From: Mycetocola zhujimingii
Lineage (GTDB): Bacteria > Actinomycetota > Actinomycetes > Actinomycetales > Microbacteriaceae
Assembly: GCF_003065425.1 (NCBI RefSeq)
Contig: NZ_CP026949.1
Span: 248,001 to 312,000, forward strand
Direction of reading: 5' to 3'
DNA: 64,000 nt
This document shows, piece after piece, positions 1 to 8,405 of the stretch (positions are counted from its first letter, which is position 1; each line of letters begins with the position of its first letter). Both the position numbers and the translations under genes were made by a program. The notes under the pieces are model-generated. The model saw only the letters and a program-made list of their open reading frames with translations. It had not been told where the DNA came from and ran no database searches.

Positions 1-57
1 CTGCAGGGCGACGGCGAAACCGTCTTCCTGAATTTCGATGCGGAGATTCATGGCTGA
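1..57 (+). CDS. pcaG: Protocatechuate 3,4-dioxygenase alpha subunit, 3' end only
   Basis: Only the last 18 codons lie in the window. They read LQGDGETVFLNFDAEIHG and stop at TGA 55-57. The 'GETVF' tail is typical of the alpha chain of protocatechuate 3,4-dioxygenase, which opens the protocatechuate ring to 3-carboxy-cis,cis-muconate. The stop overlaps the start of pcaB by 8 bp (ATGGCTGA), which fits a pcaHG-pcaB operon. The identification rests on a short tail plus context. Confidence 0.7.
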   Translation: MQGDGETVFLNFDAEIHG

Positions 58-1249
58 GCATCCGACTGCGGAGGCGACGGACTGGGGACTGCTTGAACCC
101 CTCGCCGTCACCGCTGCGGTCACATCGGACGACGCCGTCCTCGAGGCTCTCGTGGAGGTGGAGCGCGCTTTGGTTCTTGCGCGTGGCCGCATCATTGGCA
201 AAGACCTCAGCGAGGTGGCCCAGGCGTTGCAGGGCGCGCAGCTCGACCGGGCCGAGTTGATCTCGGGGGCCCGCACGGGCGGTGTGCCCGTCATCCCGCT
301 GGTGATCCAGCTCCGTGCGCTCGCCGAGTCAGCGGTCCCCGGCTCTGGCGCTCACGTCCACCAGGGTGCGACGAGCCAGGACATCCTCGATACCGCTCTG
401 ATGCTCGTCGCGAAGAGGGCTCTCGGCGTTGCCCGGGAGCGCCTCCGCACCGCCGGCGAGAGCCTCGTTGCACTGGCCATCGGCGAGCGATACACGATTT
501 CGATCGCCCGAACGCTCGGGCAGCACGCCGCCCAGAGCACGGTGGGGGTGTCTGTCGCCGGCTGGCTCGACGGTATCGCCGCGGCGATGGATGCTTTGGC
601 CGAGGCCGGTTTTCCGGTGCAGCTCGGTGGTGCGGTTGGCACCGGCGAGGACTTCGACCGTGAGGCAGACGTTCCGCACACGGCAGACCGAGTGCGCTCC
701 GCGCTGGCTGAGCAGCTGGGACTCGACGACCCCGAGCGCTCCTGGCACACGGAGCGGAGCCACGTTCTCCGTGTTGCATCGGCCGCTGCCCTTGTCACCA
801 CCGCCCTCGGGCGTATCGGACGGGACGTGGCATTTCTTGCGCGCACCGAGATCGGCGAAGCATCGCTCGGCGCGACGGGGGGATCCTCGGCGATGCCGCA
901 CAAGCGCAACCCGGTTGATGCCGTGCTTCTCACGGCAAACGGGTTGCGGGTGCCTGGCCTGGTGGCGACCGTGCACTCAGCAGCGCTCGCGCAGGACGCC
1001 AGACCGGCGGGGGAGTGGCACGCCGAATGGTCAGCATTTCGTGGTCTCCTGCGGCTTGCCGTCGAGAGTTCGGATGCCGCTGCATCGATGTTCGCGCGCC
1101 TCAGCTTTGACCGGTCAGCGGTCGAGGCGAATCGCCTCCTGAGCCCCGATCTCGAGCGGGATGCCGCAGCCACTCGCGTCGCATCCGACCGCATCATCGA
1201 GTCGGCCATCGGCCGCTTTCGAGCCGTAGAACGCAAGGAGCAGCGATGA
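50..1249 (+). CDS. pcaB: 3-carboxy-cis,cis-muconate cycloisomerase
   Basis: This 399-residue protein belongs to the fumarase/aspartase (lyase_1) superfamily. The superfamily signature GGSSAMPHKRNP sits near residues 277-288. PcaB converts 3-carboxy-cis,cis-muconate to 4-carboxymuconolactone, step 2 of the protocatechuate branch of the beta-ketoadipate pathway, in the cytoplasm. An in-frame ATG at 38 is possible, but ATG 50 overlaps the pcaG stop and gives the natural MAEHPTAE start. Downstream pcaL starts inside its stop (ATGA, 1246-1249), so pcaG-pcaB-pcaL are probably cotranscribed and translationally coupled. The length is a little below that of proteobacterial PcaB. Confidence 0.93.
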   Translation: MAEHPTAEATDWGLLEPLAVTAAVTSDDAVLEALVEVERALVLARGRIIGKDLSEVAQALQGAQLDRAELISGARTGGVPVIPLVIQLRALAESAVPGSGAHVHQGATSQDILDTALMLVAKRALGVARERLRTAGESLVALAIGERYTISIARTLGQHAAQSTVGVSVAGWLDGIAAAMDALAEAGFPVQLGGAVGTGEDFDREADVPHTADRVRSALAEQLGLDDPERSWHTERSHVLRVASAAALVTTALGRIGRDVAFLARTEIGEASLGATGGSSAMPHKRNPVDAVLLTANGLRVPGLVATVHSAALAQDARPAGEWHAEWSAFRGLLRLAVESSDAAASMFARLSFDRSAVEANRLLSPDLERDAAATRVASDRIIESAIGRFRAVERKEQR

Positions 1250-2460
1250 CCGTTCCCCGCCTGATCGGCTCGATCACGCCGGCCGCACCCGTAGCCACAG
1301 CGAGCGAACTGCTCGTGCTGTTGCCGTCGCTCGGCACAACCACCGCGGTGTGGGACGGCGTCGTTGCGGAACTCTCTCGGGCGTTGCCTCACGTCCGCAT
1401 TCTCCGCGTCGACCTCCCGGGGCATGGCGCCAGTCCATCGACGCGCGAGCCGTTCGGCATCGCTGACCTCGCCGAGGCGACGCTCCGAATTGTCGACGAA
1501 CTCGGCGGCGGCCGGTTCCATGTCGCCGGGATCTCACTCGGCGGCACGATCGCCCTCGAGCTCGCCGCGACCCATCCGGAACGGCTGCTGAGTCTGGCGT
1601 TATTCTGCAGCGGTTCCCGCATCGGCGACGCCGACGGCTGGGCAGAACGCGGAGCCGAGGTCCGACGGTCAGGAACGGCATCCCTCGTCACCGGCAGCGC
1701 CGCACGCTGGTACGCACCGGGCTACCTCGAGAACAACCCCAACGGCCAGGGGGCCAGGGGCCTCGGCACTCTCGTCGAGGTGGACGACGAGTCATACGCT
1801 CTGTGCACGGATGCCCTGGGGCGTTTCGACCGGACATCCTCACTCGGCGGTATCGAGGTAGACGCTCTGCTCGTGAGCGGGGAGCACGACCAGGTCACGA
1901 CCACCGCCTCGATGAAAGCCGTGGCAGAGGCGATGCCCCGCGCACGTTTCGCTGAGCTGCCCGGCGCATCACACCTCGCTCCGCTCGAAAAGCCCGCCGA
2001 AGCGGCGTCGCTCCTGATCGGGCTCGTGCACATTGCGGGCGGCCCTTCGCCGGCGACACCGTACGACACAGGAATGGCGGTTCGCCGGGCTGTCCTCGGC
2101 GATGCCCACGTCGATGCTGCGCTCGGGGCGATCACTCCGGAGACCGCCGCATTCCAAGACTTCATCACCCGCTACGCCTGGGGTGAGATCTGGGCCCGGA
2201 CCCAACTGTCCCGCCGCGAGCGGAGCATCGCCACCCTGGCGGCCCTCGTCACCGGTGGGCACGAAGCCGAAATCCGGATGCATGTGCGTGCTGCTTTGCG
2301 CAACGGGCTCAGCCGCAACGACATCGGCGAGGTGATCCTCCACACCGCCCTCTATGCGGGACTGCCGTCGGCGAACGCTGCGCTCGCCATCATGCGCGCG
2401 GTGTTTGCCGAGTCTGATGACCCCGAGTCGGGTGATGACAGCAGCCACGGGGGGGACTAG
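1246..2460 (+). CDS. pcaL: Fused 3-oxoadipate enol-lactonase / 4-carboxymuconolactone decarboxylase
   Basis: The 404-residue protein is a two-domain fusion. Residues 1 to about 260 form an alpha/beta hydrolase with the nucleophile elbow G-I-S-L-G around Ser97 and a late GASH histidine near residue 242, matching PcaD (3-oxoadipate enol-lactone to 3-oxoadipate). Residues from about 275 to 390 match carboxymuconolactone decarboxylase, with the 'GGHEAEIRMHVRAALRNG' stretch, matching PcaC. PcaD-PcaC fusions called PcaL are known in actinobacteria such as Rhodococcus and Streptomyces. The ATGA overlap with pcaB supports coupling. The extreme C-terminus is acidic and probably disordered. Confidence 0.93.
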   Translation: MTVPRLIGSITPAAPVATASELLVLLPSLGTTTAVWDGVVAELSRALPHVRILRVDLPGHGASPSTREPFGIADLAEATLRIVDELGGGRFHVAGISLGGTIALELAATHPERLLSLALFCSGSRIGDADGWAERGAEVRRSGTASLVTGSAARWYAPGYLENNPNGQGARGLGTLVEVDDESYALCTDALGRFDRTSSLGGIEVDALLVSGEHDQVTTTASMKAVAEAMPRARFAELPGASHLAPLEKPAEAASLLIGLVHIAGGPSPATPYDTGMAVRRAVLGDAHVDAALGAITPETAAFQDFITRYAWGEIWARTQLSRRERSIATLAALVTGGHEAEIRMHVRAALRNGLSRNDIGEVILHTALYAGLPSANAALAIMRAVFAESDDPESGDDSSHGGD

Positions 2461-2472
2461 CTTGCTCGGTTG

Positions 2473-2487
2473 TGTCCCATTCGGCGA
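2473..2487. promoter_or_regulatory. Candidate IclR-type operator upstream of the TRAP genes
   Basis: TGTCCCATTCGGCGA lies in the 200-bp gap between pcaL and the TRAP genes. It matches TGTTCCACTCGGCGA at 9140 in 13 of 15 positions and resembles the sites at 6255 and 6301. Its role as an IclR binding site is inference. Confidence 0.35.
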
Positions 2488-2660
2488 GACAACTCTCCAC
2501 CCACCTCACGCTTGCATCCAGAGTCAGAGAGTGAGCGCACGCGTGCGCTTCACAACCCCGAATTGCCAGAGAGGTTGACCATGCTCCGTGATCCCATGTC
2601 GAGCTGGCGTGACGGCGTCGCGCCCTCGGGCTCGTCGGTCCTTGCCGGGGCGGAGGCGGT

Positions 2661-3236
2661 GTGACCCAGAACGAGCCGGAGGACCCGGACCGCTCTGTGG
2701 AACCCGCCACCACGCCCGCGACCGCCGAGGTCCCGTCCGATCCCGCATTCATCCGGGTGCTCTCCGCAGTGGAGATTGCGATCAGCGTTGTGCTGCTCGC
2801 ACTCGTCATCATCGGCGTGATGTACCAGGTACTCGGCCGCTACATTCCCGCGCTGGGCTGGGTCGGTGCCGGCGAACTCGCCCTCATGTCGATGGTCGCA
2901 CTGACGTTCATGACCACGGGATATCTGGTCGGCCGCAACGGTCACATCGTGATCGAGGTCTTCGACCAGGTGTTGGCCGGCCGAAAGCTCTTTGCCGTGC
3001 TGCGCATCATCTCGGCCCTGATCATGGTCGTCACCTGCCTCGCGCTTGCCTATGAGGCTTTCGTGAAACTCGAGGTGGAATGGACGCGGACCAGTGCCGC
3101 CATGCACATTCCGCTCGGGATGCTGTACGCCTTTGCCCTCTTCGGATTCGCGTCTGCAGCGATCCATTCCGCCTGGAAGATTCCTCACGCCAACCGCCCG
3201 GAACGCAAACTCGACATTTCAGAGATGGACGCCTGA
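2661..3236 (+). CDS. TRAP transporter small permease subunit (DctQ type)
   Basis: This 191-residue membrane protein has four predicted hydrophobic segments (about residues 34-56, 66-86, 107-128 and 150-170) after a hydrophilic N-terminus. That is the usual DctQ layout. DctQ pairs with DctM and a periplasmic-type binding protein to import organic acids using the sodium gradient. GTG 2661 follows GGAGGCG. The DctM gene starts 3 bp after the stop. The transported acid is not visible in the sequence; the pca/quinate context suggests an aromatic or hydroaromatic acid such as quinate, shikimate or protocatechuate. Confidence 0.87.
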   Translation: MTQNEPEDPDRSVEPATTPATAEVPSDPAFIRVLSAVEIAISVVLLALVIIGVMYQVLGRYIPALGWVGAGELALMSMVALTFMTTGYLVGRNGHIVIEVFDQVLAGRKLFAVLRIISALIMVVTCLALAYEAFVKLEVEWTRTSAAMHIPLGMLYAFALFGFASAAIHSAWKIPHANRPERKLDISEMDA

Positions 3237-3239
3237 CCG

Positions 3240-4520
3240 ATGGACCTCTGGCTTTACGTACTTCTGCTTGTCGTTTTGCTGTTGCTTCGGGTGCCTGTCG
3301 CATTCGCCATGATTGCGCCAAGCCTCGTGTATTTCTACAGCCAGGGCCTGTCGCCCGGCTACGCGATCTCGTCGATCGTCAACGGAATCAACAGCTTCCC
3401 GCTGCTCGCCGTCCCCCTGTTCATCTTCGTCGGCACCATTGCGAACCATCTCGGCATCGCGACGAGGCTCTATGACTTTGCCAAAGCGCTCCTTCCGCGG
3501 CTCCCCGGCAACCTGGCGTACGTGAACCTGGGCACTGCAATCGGTTTCTCCTGGATCAGTGGCTCGGCGCTCGCGGATGCCGCGTCCACCAGCAAGATTC
3601 AGATTCCACAGATGCTCAAGGCCGGTTACCCCTACGGGTTCTCGGCGGGCCTGACCGCGTCCGGCTCTCTCATGAGCACAGTCATGCCGCCGAGCATCCC
3701 GGCGGTCCTCTTCGCAGCGACCGCCTCGATTTCCACAGGAGCCCTCTTCGCGGGCTCCATCCTGCCCGCCGGCCTGATGGCCGCCGGCCTCGCCGTGTAC
3801 ATCTTCATCTGGGTGAAGAGGCACCCTGAGGTTGCGACCAGCCGCGCCTTCGATGGCGCTGCGCTCCGCAAAGCGGTGGTTCGGGTCATCGGCCCGATGC
3901 TGTTGCCGGTGATTATCCTCGGCGGCATCTTCAGTGGGCTATTCACCCCGACGGAGAGTGCGGGCATCGCTGCCGCGTACATGCTCGTGCTCGGGGTGTT
4001 CTACCGGACGCTGACATTGCCCGTGTTCTGGCGGGCGGCCAAGGAAACCGTGGTCATCTCGGGAGGCATTCTCCTGATCCTCGGTGCGTCGAACCTCATG
4101 GGTCAGGTGCTGGCGCGTGAACAGGTGTCGCGCAACCTGGGTGAGTGGTTGACGGCGCTGACCGACAATCCCATCGTCTTCCTGTTGCTCTTGAATGGGC
4201 TCCTCATCATTCTGGGAATCTTCCTCGAGGCACCCCCGGTCATCCTCGTGCTGGTGCCGATACTCATGCCGATCGTCGCCGACTTCGGTATCGATCCCGT
4301 TCACCTCGGGGTCATCATGATCCTCAACCTGATGATCGGCTCCCTGACACCGCCCGTTGGTGCCGTTCTGTTCGTCGTCGGCTCGATCACTCGAAGGCCG
4401 ATGGGCGAACTCTTCCGCGGCATCCTGCCGTTCCTCATCCCGCTGGGTGTCGTGCTGCTGTTGCTGACGGTGTTCCCGTGGATCGTGACGATAGTTCCGA
4501 CCTGGCTCGGTTTGTTGTGA
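3240..4520 (+). CDS. TRAP transporter large permease subunit (DctM type)
   Basis: The 426-residue protein is strongly hydrophobic throughout, with roughly 12 membrane segments. It contains characteristic DctM stretches such as 'SLMSTVMPPSIPAVLFA', 'GLFTPTESAGIAAAY' and 'NLMIGSLTPPVGAVLF'. The length is typical of DctM (about 425 residues). It starts 3 bp after the DctQ stop and is certainly in the same operon. Together with the DctP lipoprotein encoded at 6497-7555 it should form a complete TRAP importer. Confidence 0.93.
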   Translation: MDLWLYVLLLVVLLLLRVPVAFAMIAPSLVYFYSQGLSPGYAISSIVNGINSFPLLAVPLFIFVGTIANHLGIATRLYDFAKALLPRLPGNLAYVNLGTAIGFSWISGSALADAASTSKIQIPQMLKAGYPYGFSAGLTASGSLMSTVMPPSIPAVLFAATASISTGALFAGSILPAGLMAAGLAVYIFIWVKRHPEVATSRAFDGAALRKAVVRVIGPMLLPVIILGGIFSGLFTPTESAGIAAAYMLVLGVFYRTLTLPVFWRAAKETVVISGGILLILGASNLMGQVLAREQVSRNLGEWLTALTDNPIVFLLLLNGLLIILGIFLEAPPVILVLVPILMPIVADFGIDPVHLGVIMILNLMIGSLTPPVGAVLFVVGSITRRPMGELFRGILPFLIPLGVVLLLLTVFPWIVTIVPTWLGLL

Positions 4521-4614
4521 TGCAAGGGATGTTGGTGACCACGTCCATGAAACGCGCGATCGTCGGCCAGACGAACGGAACCGGGGCACCCGCGCTCCTG
4601 GAAAGGAACCTGCT

Positions 4615-5064
4615 GTGACCCGAAAGCTGTACGTCCTGAACGGCCCGAATCTCAACATGCTCGGTCGGAGGCAGCCGGAACTGTACGGCACCACATCGCT
4701 GGACGATGTCCGGACCAACTGCCTCAGGGTCGCCGATGAGCTCGGCTTCGACCTCTTCTTCGAGCAGTCCAACGCCGAGTATCAGATCGTCGAGTGGCTG
4801 CACCAGGCATATCGCGAGAAGGCAGCCGTCGTGATCAACCCGGCAGGGCTCAGCTTCGGTTCTGTCCCGGTGCTCGACGCTCTCCTGATACTGGACACTC
4901 CTGTCGTCGAGATCCATATCACCAACATTCATGGCCGAGACGAGGCCCATCGGCATTCGCTCACATCGACCGCGGCGCGCGCCGTGATCGCGGGCGCTGG
5001 CGTGTTCGGGTACGAACTTGCCATCCGTGCGGCAGACCGGCTGACAGCGATCGACGGAGCCTGA
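4615..5064 (+). CDS. Type II 3-dehydroquinate dehydratase paralogue (AroQ/QsuC type)
   Basis: The 149-residue protein matches type II dehydroquinases. The N-terminal LNGPNLNMLG and the lid R-x-P-x-x-Y-G (RRQPELYG) are present, as are the catalytic-face EIHITN and the later GRDEAHRHS. GTG 4615 follows GGAAAGGAACC. In a catabolic setting this enzyme would turn 3-dehydroquinate into 3-dehydroshikimate, as QsuC does in Corynebacterium. The usual substrate-loop motif N-P-x-A-Y-T-H-T-S is altered to NPAGLSFGS, so the conserved loop histidine is replaced by Phe. The activity therefore needs testing. Confidence 0.82.
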   Translation: MTRKLYVLNGPNLNMLGRRQPELYGTTSLDDVRTNCLRVADELGFDLFFEQSNAEYQIVEWLHQAYREKAAVVINPAGLSFGSVPVLDALLILDTPVVEIHITNIHGRDEAHRHSLTSTAARAVIAGAGVFGYELAIRAADRLTAIDGA

Positions 5065-5107
5065 GCCGGCGCTGGTGGAGGCCGTCACAAGCGCCTCGTG
5101 ACGGCGG

Positions 5108-6181
5108 CTAGGCTCCCTGGTGTTCGGCTCTGAACTCGGCGACGTCGACGGTCTGATGGCGTTCCGCTGCCCGTGCTGATGCCTCGACCAGGGCGAGGGT
5201 GCGCGACGCATCCTCCGCCGAAACCAGCGGTTCTGCGCCTCGAACGACCTCGACGAAGTGCGCGAGCTGGGCGTGGAACGAGCTGTGCCCGGCGGCGGGA
5301 AGGTACGTGCGTGAGAGCGGGGAATGCCAGTCGGCGGGTACGTCGGCCGCATATGAATACCTGGCGAGGTTCGGTACGGACAGTGCGCCGCTCGTGCCGA
5401 CCAGCTGGTACGCGACCCCGTCGGGCAAGTACGGGAAATCGGCGGTGTCCTCGGTCGATTGGTCCCAGCCCCACGGTGAGACGGCGGCGTCGGATGCAAA
5501 GAAACTGCCGAGGGCTCCACTCGTGAACCGCAGGTTCACCACCGCGGTGTCTTCGACCTCATGACCGCGGATGTGTGAGCTCGTGATCGCCTGGACAGAG
5601 CTGACTTCGCCGCACAGGTAACGCAAAAGATCGAGGTCATGCACCAGATTGATGAGCATCACACCCGCGCCGCTCTGGCGGTGCCAGGGCGTGTCTGTGA
5701 AGTACCCCTCCTCTTTCCGAGCCGCCCAGATGCCGTTGACTCCGACAAGCTGGCCGATCTCGCCGTCGACGAGCGCTGCGCGCGCGGCCGCAACCGCGGG
5801 ATGATGCCGCCGGTGGTGCCCGACGAGTAATCGGCCGTTGAGGCGTTCGACCGCGGCGACGAGTCGGAGCGATTCCGCGTAGTTCGCCGCGATGGGCTTC
5901 TCAAGGAGCACCGCAACGCCCTCGGAGAGGCAGTCGATCGCTGTCTCTACGTGAAGCGCGTTCGGACTCGCGATGATCACGGCATCGAGCGACACGGCCC
6001 CGAGCATGGAGCGTGCGTCGGCATACGTCGGGCATCCGAAGGCTCCACCAGACGCCTGCGGATCGGCGACGGCCGCCAGGTCAGCGTTCGGTGCGCGACG
6101 AATGAACTCAACGTGCTGGCGCCCCATGAAACCGGTGCCAACGACGCCGATACGGACGGGGTCAGACACTGCAGGCGGCAC
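5108..6181 (-). CDS. Gfo/Idh/MocA family NAD(P)-dependent dehydrogenase
   Basis: The 357-residue protein has an N-terminal Rossmann fold (VGVVGTGFMGRQHVE) and the family motif E-K-P (LLEKPIAAN, near residue 93). The HDLD stretch near residue 170 places a conserved histidine where family enzymes carry the catalytic one. GTG 6181 is chosen because AAAGGAG lies 5 nt upstream; a longer reading frame reaches 6262 without a ribosome site. Family members oxidise cyclic polyols, sugars or inositols. Given its neighbours it may act on quinate, shikimate or another ring polyol, but this is inference. It converges on aroQ and diverges from the TRAP binding-protein gene. Confidence 0.85.
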   Translation of the reverse strand: MPPAVSDPVRIGVVGTGFMGRQHVEFIRRAPNADLAAVADPQASGGAFGCPTYADARSMLGAVSLDAVIIASPNALHVETAIDCLSEGVAVLLEKPIAANYAESLRLVAAVERLNGRLLVGHHRRHHPAVAAARAALVDGEIGQLVGVNGIWAARKEEGYFTDTPWHRQSGAGVMLINLVHDLDLLRYLCGEVSSVQAITSSHIRGHEVEDTAVVNLRFTSGALGSFFASDAAVSPWGWDQSTEDTADFPYLPDGVAYQLVGTSGALSVPNLARYSYAADVPADWHSPLSRTYLPAAGHSSFHAQLAHFVEVVRGAEPLVSAEDASRTLALVEASARAAERHQTVDVAEFRAEHQGA

Positions 6182-6254
6182 GAGCGCTCCTTTGTCATCG
6201 TCATTCAGGCCGGTCGGGCACAGCGTATGCAAGCATGAGTCGTCACGTGCGACA

Positions 6255-6269
6255 TGTTCCACTCACCGG
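6255..6269. promoter_or_regulatory. Candidate IclR-type operator, copy A
   Basis: TGTTCCACTCACCGG differs from copy B at 6301 by one base. The imperfect two-fold symmetry (TTCC...GG-A) is compatible with IclR-family sites. Confidence 0.4.
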
Positions 6270-6300
6270 CCTGACGTGGGCTTTCACACCAGGCGGGGTG

Positions 6301-6315
6301 TGTTCCACTCGCCGG
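6301..6315. promoter_or_regulatory. Candidate IclR-type operator, copy B
   Basis: TGTTCCACTCGCCGG is followed by GACG, which gives TTCC...GGGA partial symmetry. It lies 196 bp upstream of the TRAP binding-protein start and 120 bp upstream of the divergent dehydrogenase start. Confidence 0.4.
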
Positions 6316-6496
6316 GACGTCGCTTTACGAATGGATGCGGCTGGACGAAAGTCGGCATTGCCACAGGGCCGCTTCATTGACTGTGTGGTCGACGATGTCC
6401 TCATCGTGACAGCGTTCGTCGATCCAACGCCACTACGTCCGACCCGAACGACCATTACCCAGAGCACGAAGACGTGCTGAGAAAGAGGAGAGTCAC

Positions 6497-7555
6497 ATGG
6501 GCACAGCAGCCCGATCGACGCGTCGAGGCCTGATGGCCGCGTCCGTGCTCGCAGTCACAACGCTCGCCGTCACCGGCTGCGCCGGCGGCGGCAGCCCCGA
6601 AAACACCACAGAAGCGTCCAGCTCGGAGAATGAAGCAGTCACGATCACCGTCGCGACCAGCCAGAACGAGCAGACGCCGAACTACTACTGCGGAGTCGAA
6701 CTGCTCAAGGAGCGGCTCGAAGACGCGGATATTGGACTGACCGTTGAGCTGTATCCGGCGAGCCAGCTCGGGCCGGACGCCGACCGGTTCCCGCTCGTCC
6801 AGGCTGGCGACATCGACATCGATCTGCAGGGTGCCTCCGCGCTCAGCTCCACGTTCGAGCCGATCGGTGTCGTCGATGCGGCGTACGCGTTCGACGACGT
6901 GGACCACGCCTTCGACTGGACCGACAATGGATCCGAGGACCTGTTCTCGTCGTTCCAGGAAGCCACAGGCGTCAGCATCGTCGACGGATGGTTCTTCGGT
7001 AACCGCACATTTACAACGAAGGATGTTGAAATCCGCAGCCCCGAGGATCTCGACGGAGTTCCGATCCGTTTCCCGAACTCGCCGGCGTTCCTCGCGAACG
7101 CCGAGGCTTTGGGAGTGGACAACCCCGTCTCGGTTGCCGTTGAAGAGGTTTACACCGCGCTTCAGCAGGGCATCGCCGTCGGTCAGGAGAACCCCATCGT
7201 GGCAACCCGCTCGTCGAGCTACGACGAGGTGCTGAACGTTGCTGTTCTCAACAACCACAACGTCGGCATCCACTGGATCCTCGTCAGCGACAAGACCTAC
7301 GAAAAGATGAGCGAGGAGCAGGCCACGCTGCTCGAGGAAACTATCCACGAGATTCGCCCCGAGAACCGTGACTGCGTTGACGAGGCGACCGAAGAGATCC
7401 TCGATGAGTATCGGGCTGACGACAACTTCACGGTGATCGAAACCGACGACATCGACATGGATGCGTTCATCGGCGACGCAGAGTCCTACTTCGGGGAGTA
7501 CTTCACCGGAGAGACCCTCGAAGCGTATGAGGCGATTCGGGAAATGGCCGACTAG
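6497..7555 (+). CDS. TRAP transporter substrate-binding lipoprotein (DctP type)
   Basis: The 352-residue protein starts with a lipoprotein signal: basic residues (RSTRR), a hydrophobic core and a lipobox V-T-G-C with Cys28 as lipidation site. The mature part has DctP features, including the 'PASQLGPDADRFPLVQAGDIDI' region, a central FGNRTFTT and 'EDLDGVPIRFPNSP'. The last of these is the segment that in this family contacts the substrate carboxylate through an Arg. AGAGGAG sits upstream of ATG 6497. It should capture the ligand outside the membrane for the DctQM permease at 2661-4520, though it is transcribed separately. Confidence 0.9.
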   Translation: MGTAARSTRRGLMAASVLAVTTLAVTGCAGGGSPENTTEASSSENEAVTITVATSQNEQTPNYYCGVELLKERLEDADIGLTVELYPASQLGPDADRFPLVQAGDIDIDLQGASALSSTFEPIGVVDAAYAFDDVDHAFDWTDNGSEDLFSSFQEATGVSIVDGWFFGNRTFTTKDVEIRSPEDLDGVPIRFPNSPAFLANAEALGVDNPVSVAVEEVYTALQQGIAVGQENPIVATRSSSYDEVLNVAVLNNHNVGIHWILVSDKTYEKMSEEQATLLEETIHEIRPENRDCVDEATEEILDEYRADDNFTVIETDDIDMDAFIGDAESYFGEYFTGETLEAYEAIREMAD

Positions 7556-7590
7556 GTCGGACTCCAGCGGCGGAAGTTTCATCGCCAGCG

Positions 7591-7624
7591 AACTGGGTGG
7601 TTGCGATTTCGCGGCCACCCAGTT
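7591..7624. terminator. Bidirectional hairpin terminator
   Basis: AACTGGGTGG and CCACCCAGTT form a perfect 10-bp stem around a 14-nt loop, followed by TTC. It lies between the convergent DctP and IclR genes and could serve both. Confidence 0.75.
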
Positions 7625-7639
7625 TTCGTGTGTCCGGTG

Positions 7640-8398
7640 TCAGCGGCTGGTTCCGAGGCGGCGGCTGACGTTCGCTGCGGTGGCGCGGACAGCCGGGGCC
7701 AGCCGGTCGATGTCCAGTTCTTCGGCGGACCCGGCGATCGAAATCGCGGCGAGAGGAACGGAGCCGTAACCGAGGACAGGGCTCGCCACGCTGGCGCTGT
7801 CACTCGCGTACTCCTCGCGCTCGGTTGCTGTCCGGGTTTTCCGTGTTTCCGCCAGCTCCCTGAGAAGGTGAGCTGGATCGCAGATGGTGTGAGGCGTGCA
7901 CGGCTGGAGTCCGTCGCGCAGGACTTCCGCAACGACCGCGTGCGATGCGAAGGCGAGCATCGCCTTGCCTGGCGCGGTCGCGTGAGCTGGGCGCCGTGCG
8001 CCGATCCGCTCGGAGGGGTGGTCACTGTGCGACCCGCGGAGGACCGCAACGAACACGACATTTGTTCGGTCGAGTACCGTGAGCTGCACGTTCCGCCCGG
8101 TGGCCAGCCTCAGGTCGTTCAGTAGCGAAAGCGCGGCTTCCCTGAGCTTCCTCGGCCTGCTGACCGTTTGGCCGAGCTCAAAGAGGCGGACTCCCAGGAA
8201 CAGTTTGCTGCCCTCCCGATCGAGAAACCGTTGGCTGACGAGCTCGGCCACGATCCTCGATACCGTCGATTTCGGAAGGTTTGCGCGCCGGGCAAGCTCG
8301 GAAACACCGATGCCGTCTCCGTGTTCTCCGAACGCGTCAAAGATGGCGGTGACGCGATCGAGAACACTCACCGTTGAGGTCCAGTCGGCGTTTCGCAT
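7640..8398 (-). CDS. IclR family transcriptional regulator
   Basis: The 252-residue protein has an N-terminal winged helix (residues ~8-60, with 'LARRANLPKSTVSRIVAELVSQRFL') and a C-terminal IclR effector domain, the usual two-part architecture and length. IclR proteins such as PcaR, PcaU and QuiR control protocatechuate and quinate genes in other bacteria. It is the second gene of a tandem IclR pair: its ATG lies 7 nt after the stop of the upstream IclR gene, with no clear ribosome site of its own, so translation may be coupled. Its effector is unknown; a pathway acid is likely. Confidence 0.9.
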   Translation of the reverse strand: MRNADWTSTVSVLDRVTAIFDAFGEHGDGIGVSELARRANLPKSTVSRIVAELVSQRFLDREGSKLFLGVRLFELGQTVSRPRKLREAALSLLNDLRLATGRNVQLTVLDRTNVVFVAVLRGSHSDHPSERIGARRPAHATAPGKAMLAFASHAVVAEVLRDGLQPCTPHTICDPAHLLRELAETRKTRTATEREEYASDSASVASPVLGYGSVPLAAISIAGSAEELDIDRLAPAVRATAANVSRRLGTSR

Positions 8399-8405
8399 GG
8401 GCTGG

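Larger units (their letters stand above)
6182..6496. promoter_or_regulatory. Divergent promoter region between the Gfo/Idh and TRAP dctP genes
   Basis: This 315-bp gap separates two outward-facing genes. It has no convincing small gene. Two near-identical 15-mers, TGTTCCACTCACCGG (6255-6269) and TGTTCCACTCGCCGG (6301-6315), lie 46 bp apart start to start. They are probably operator sites shared by the divergent promoters, most likely for one of the IclR proteins encoded nearby. Confidence 0.5.
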
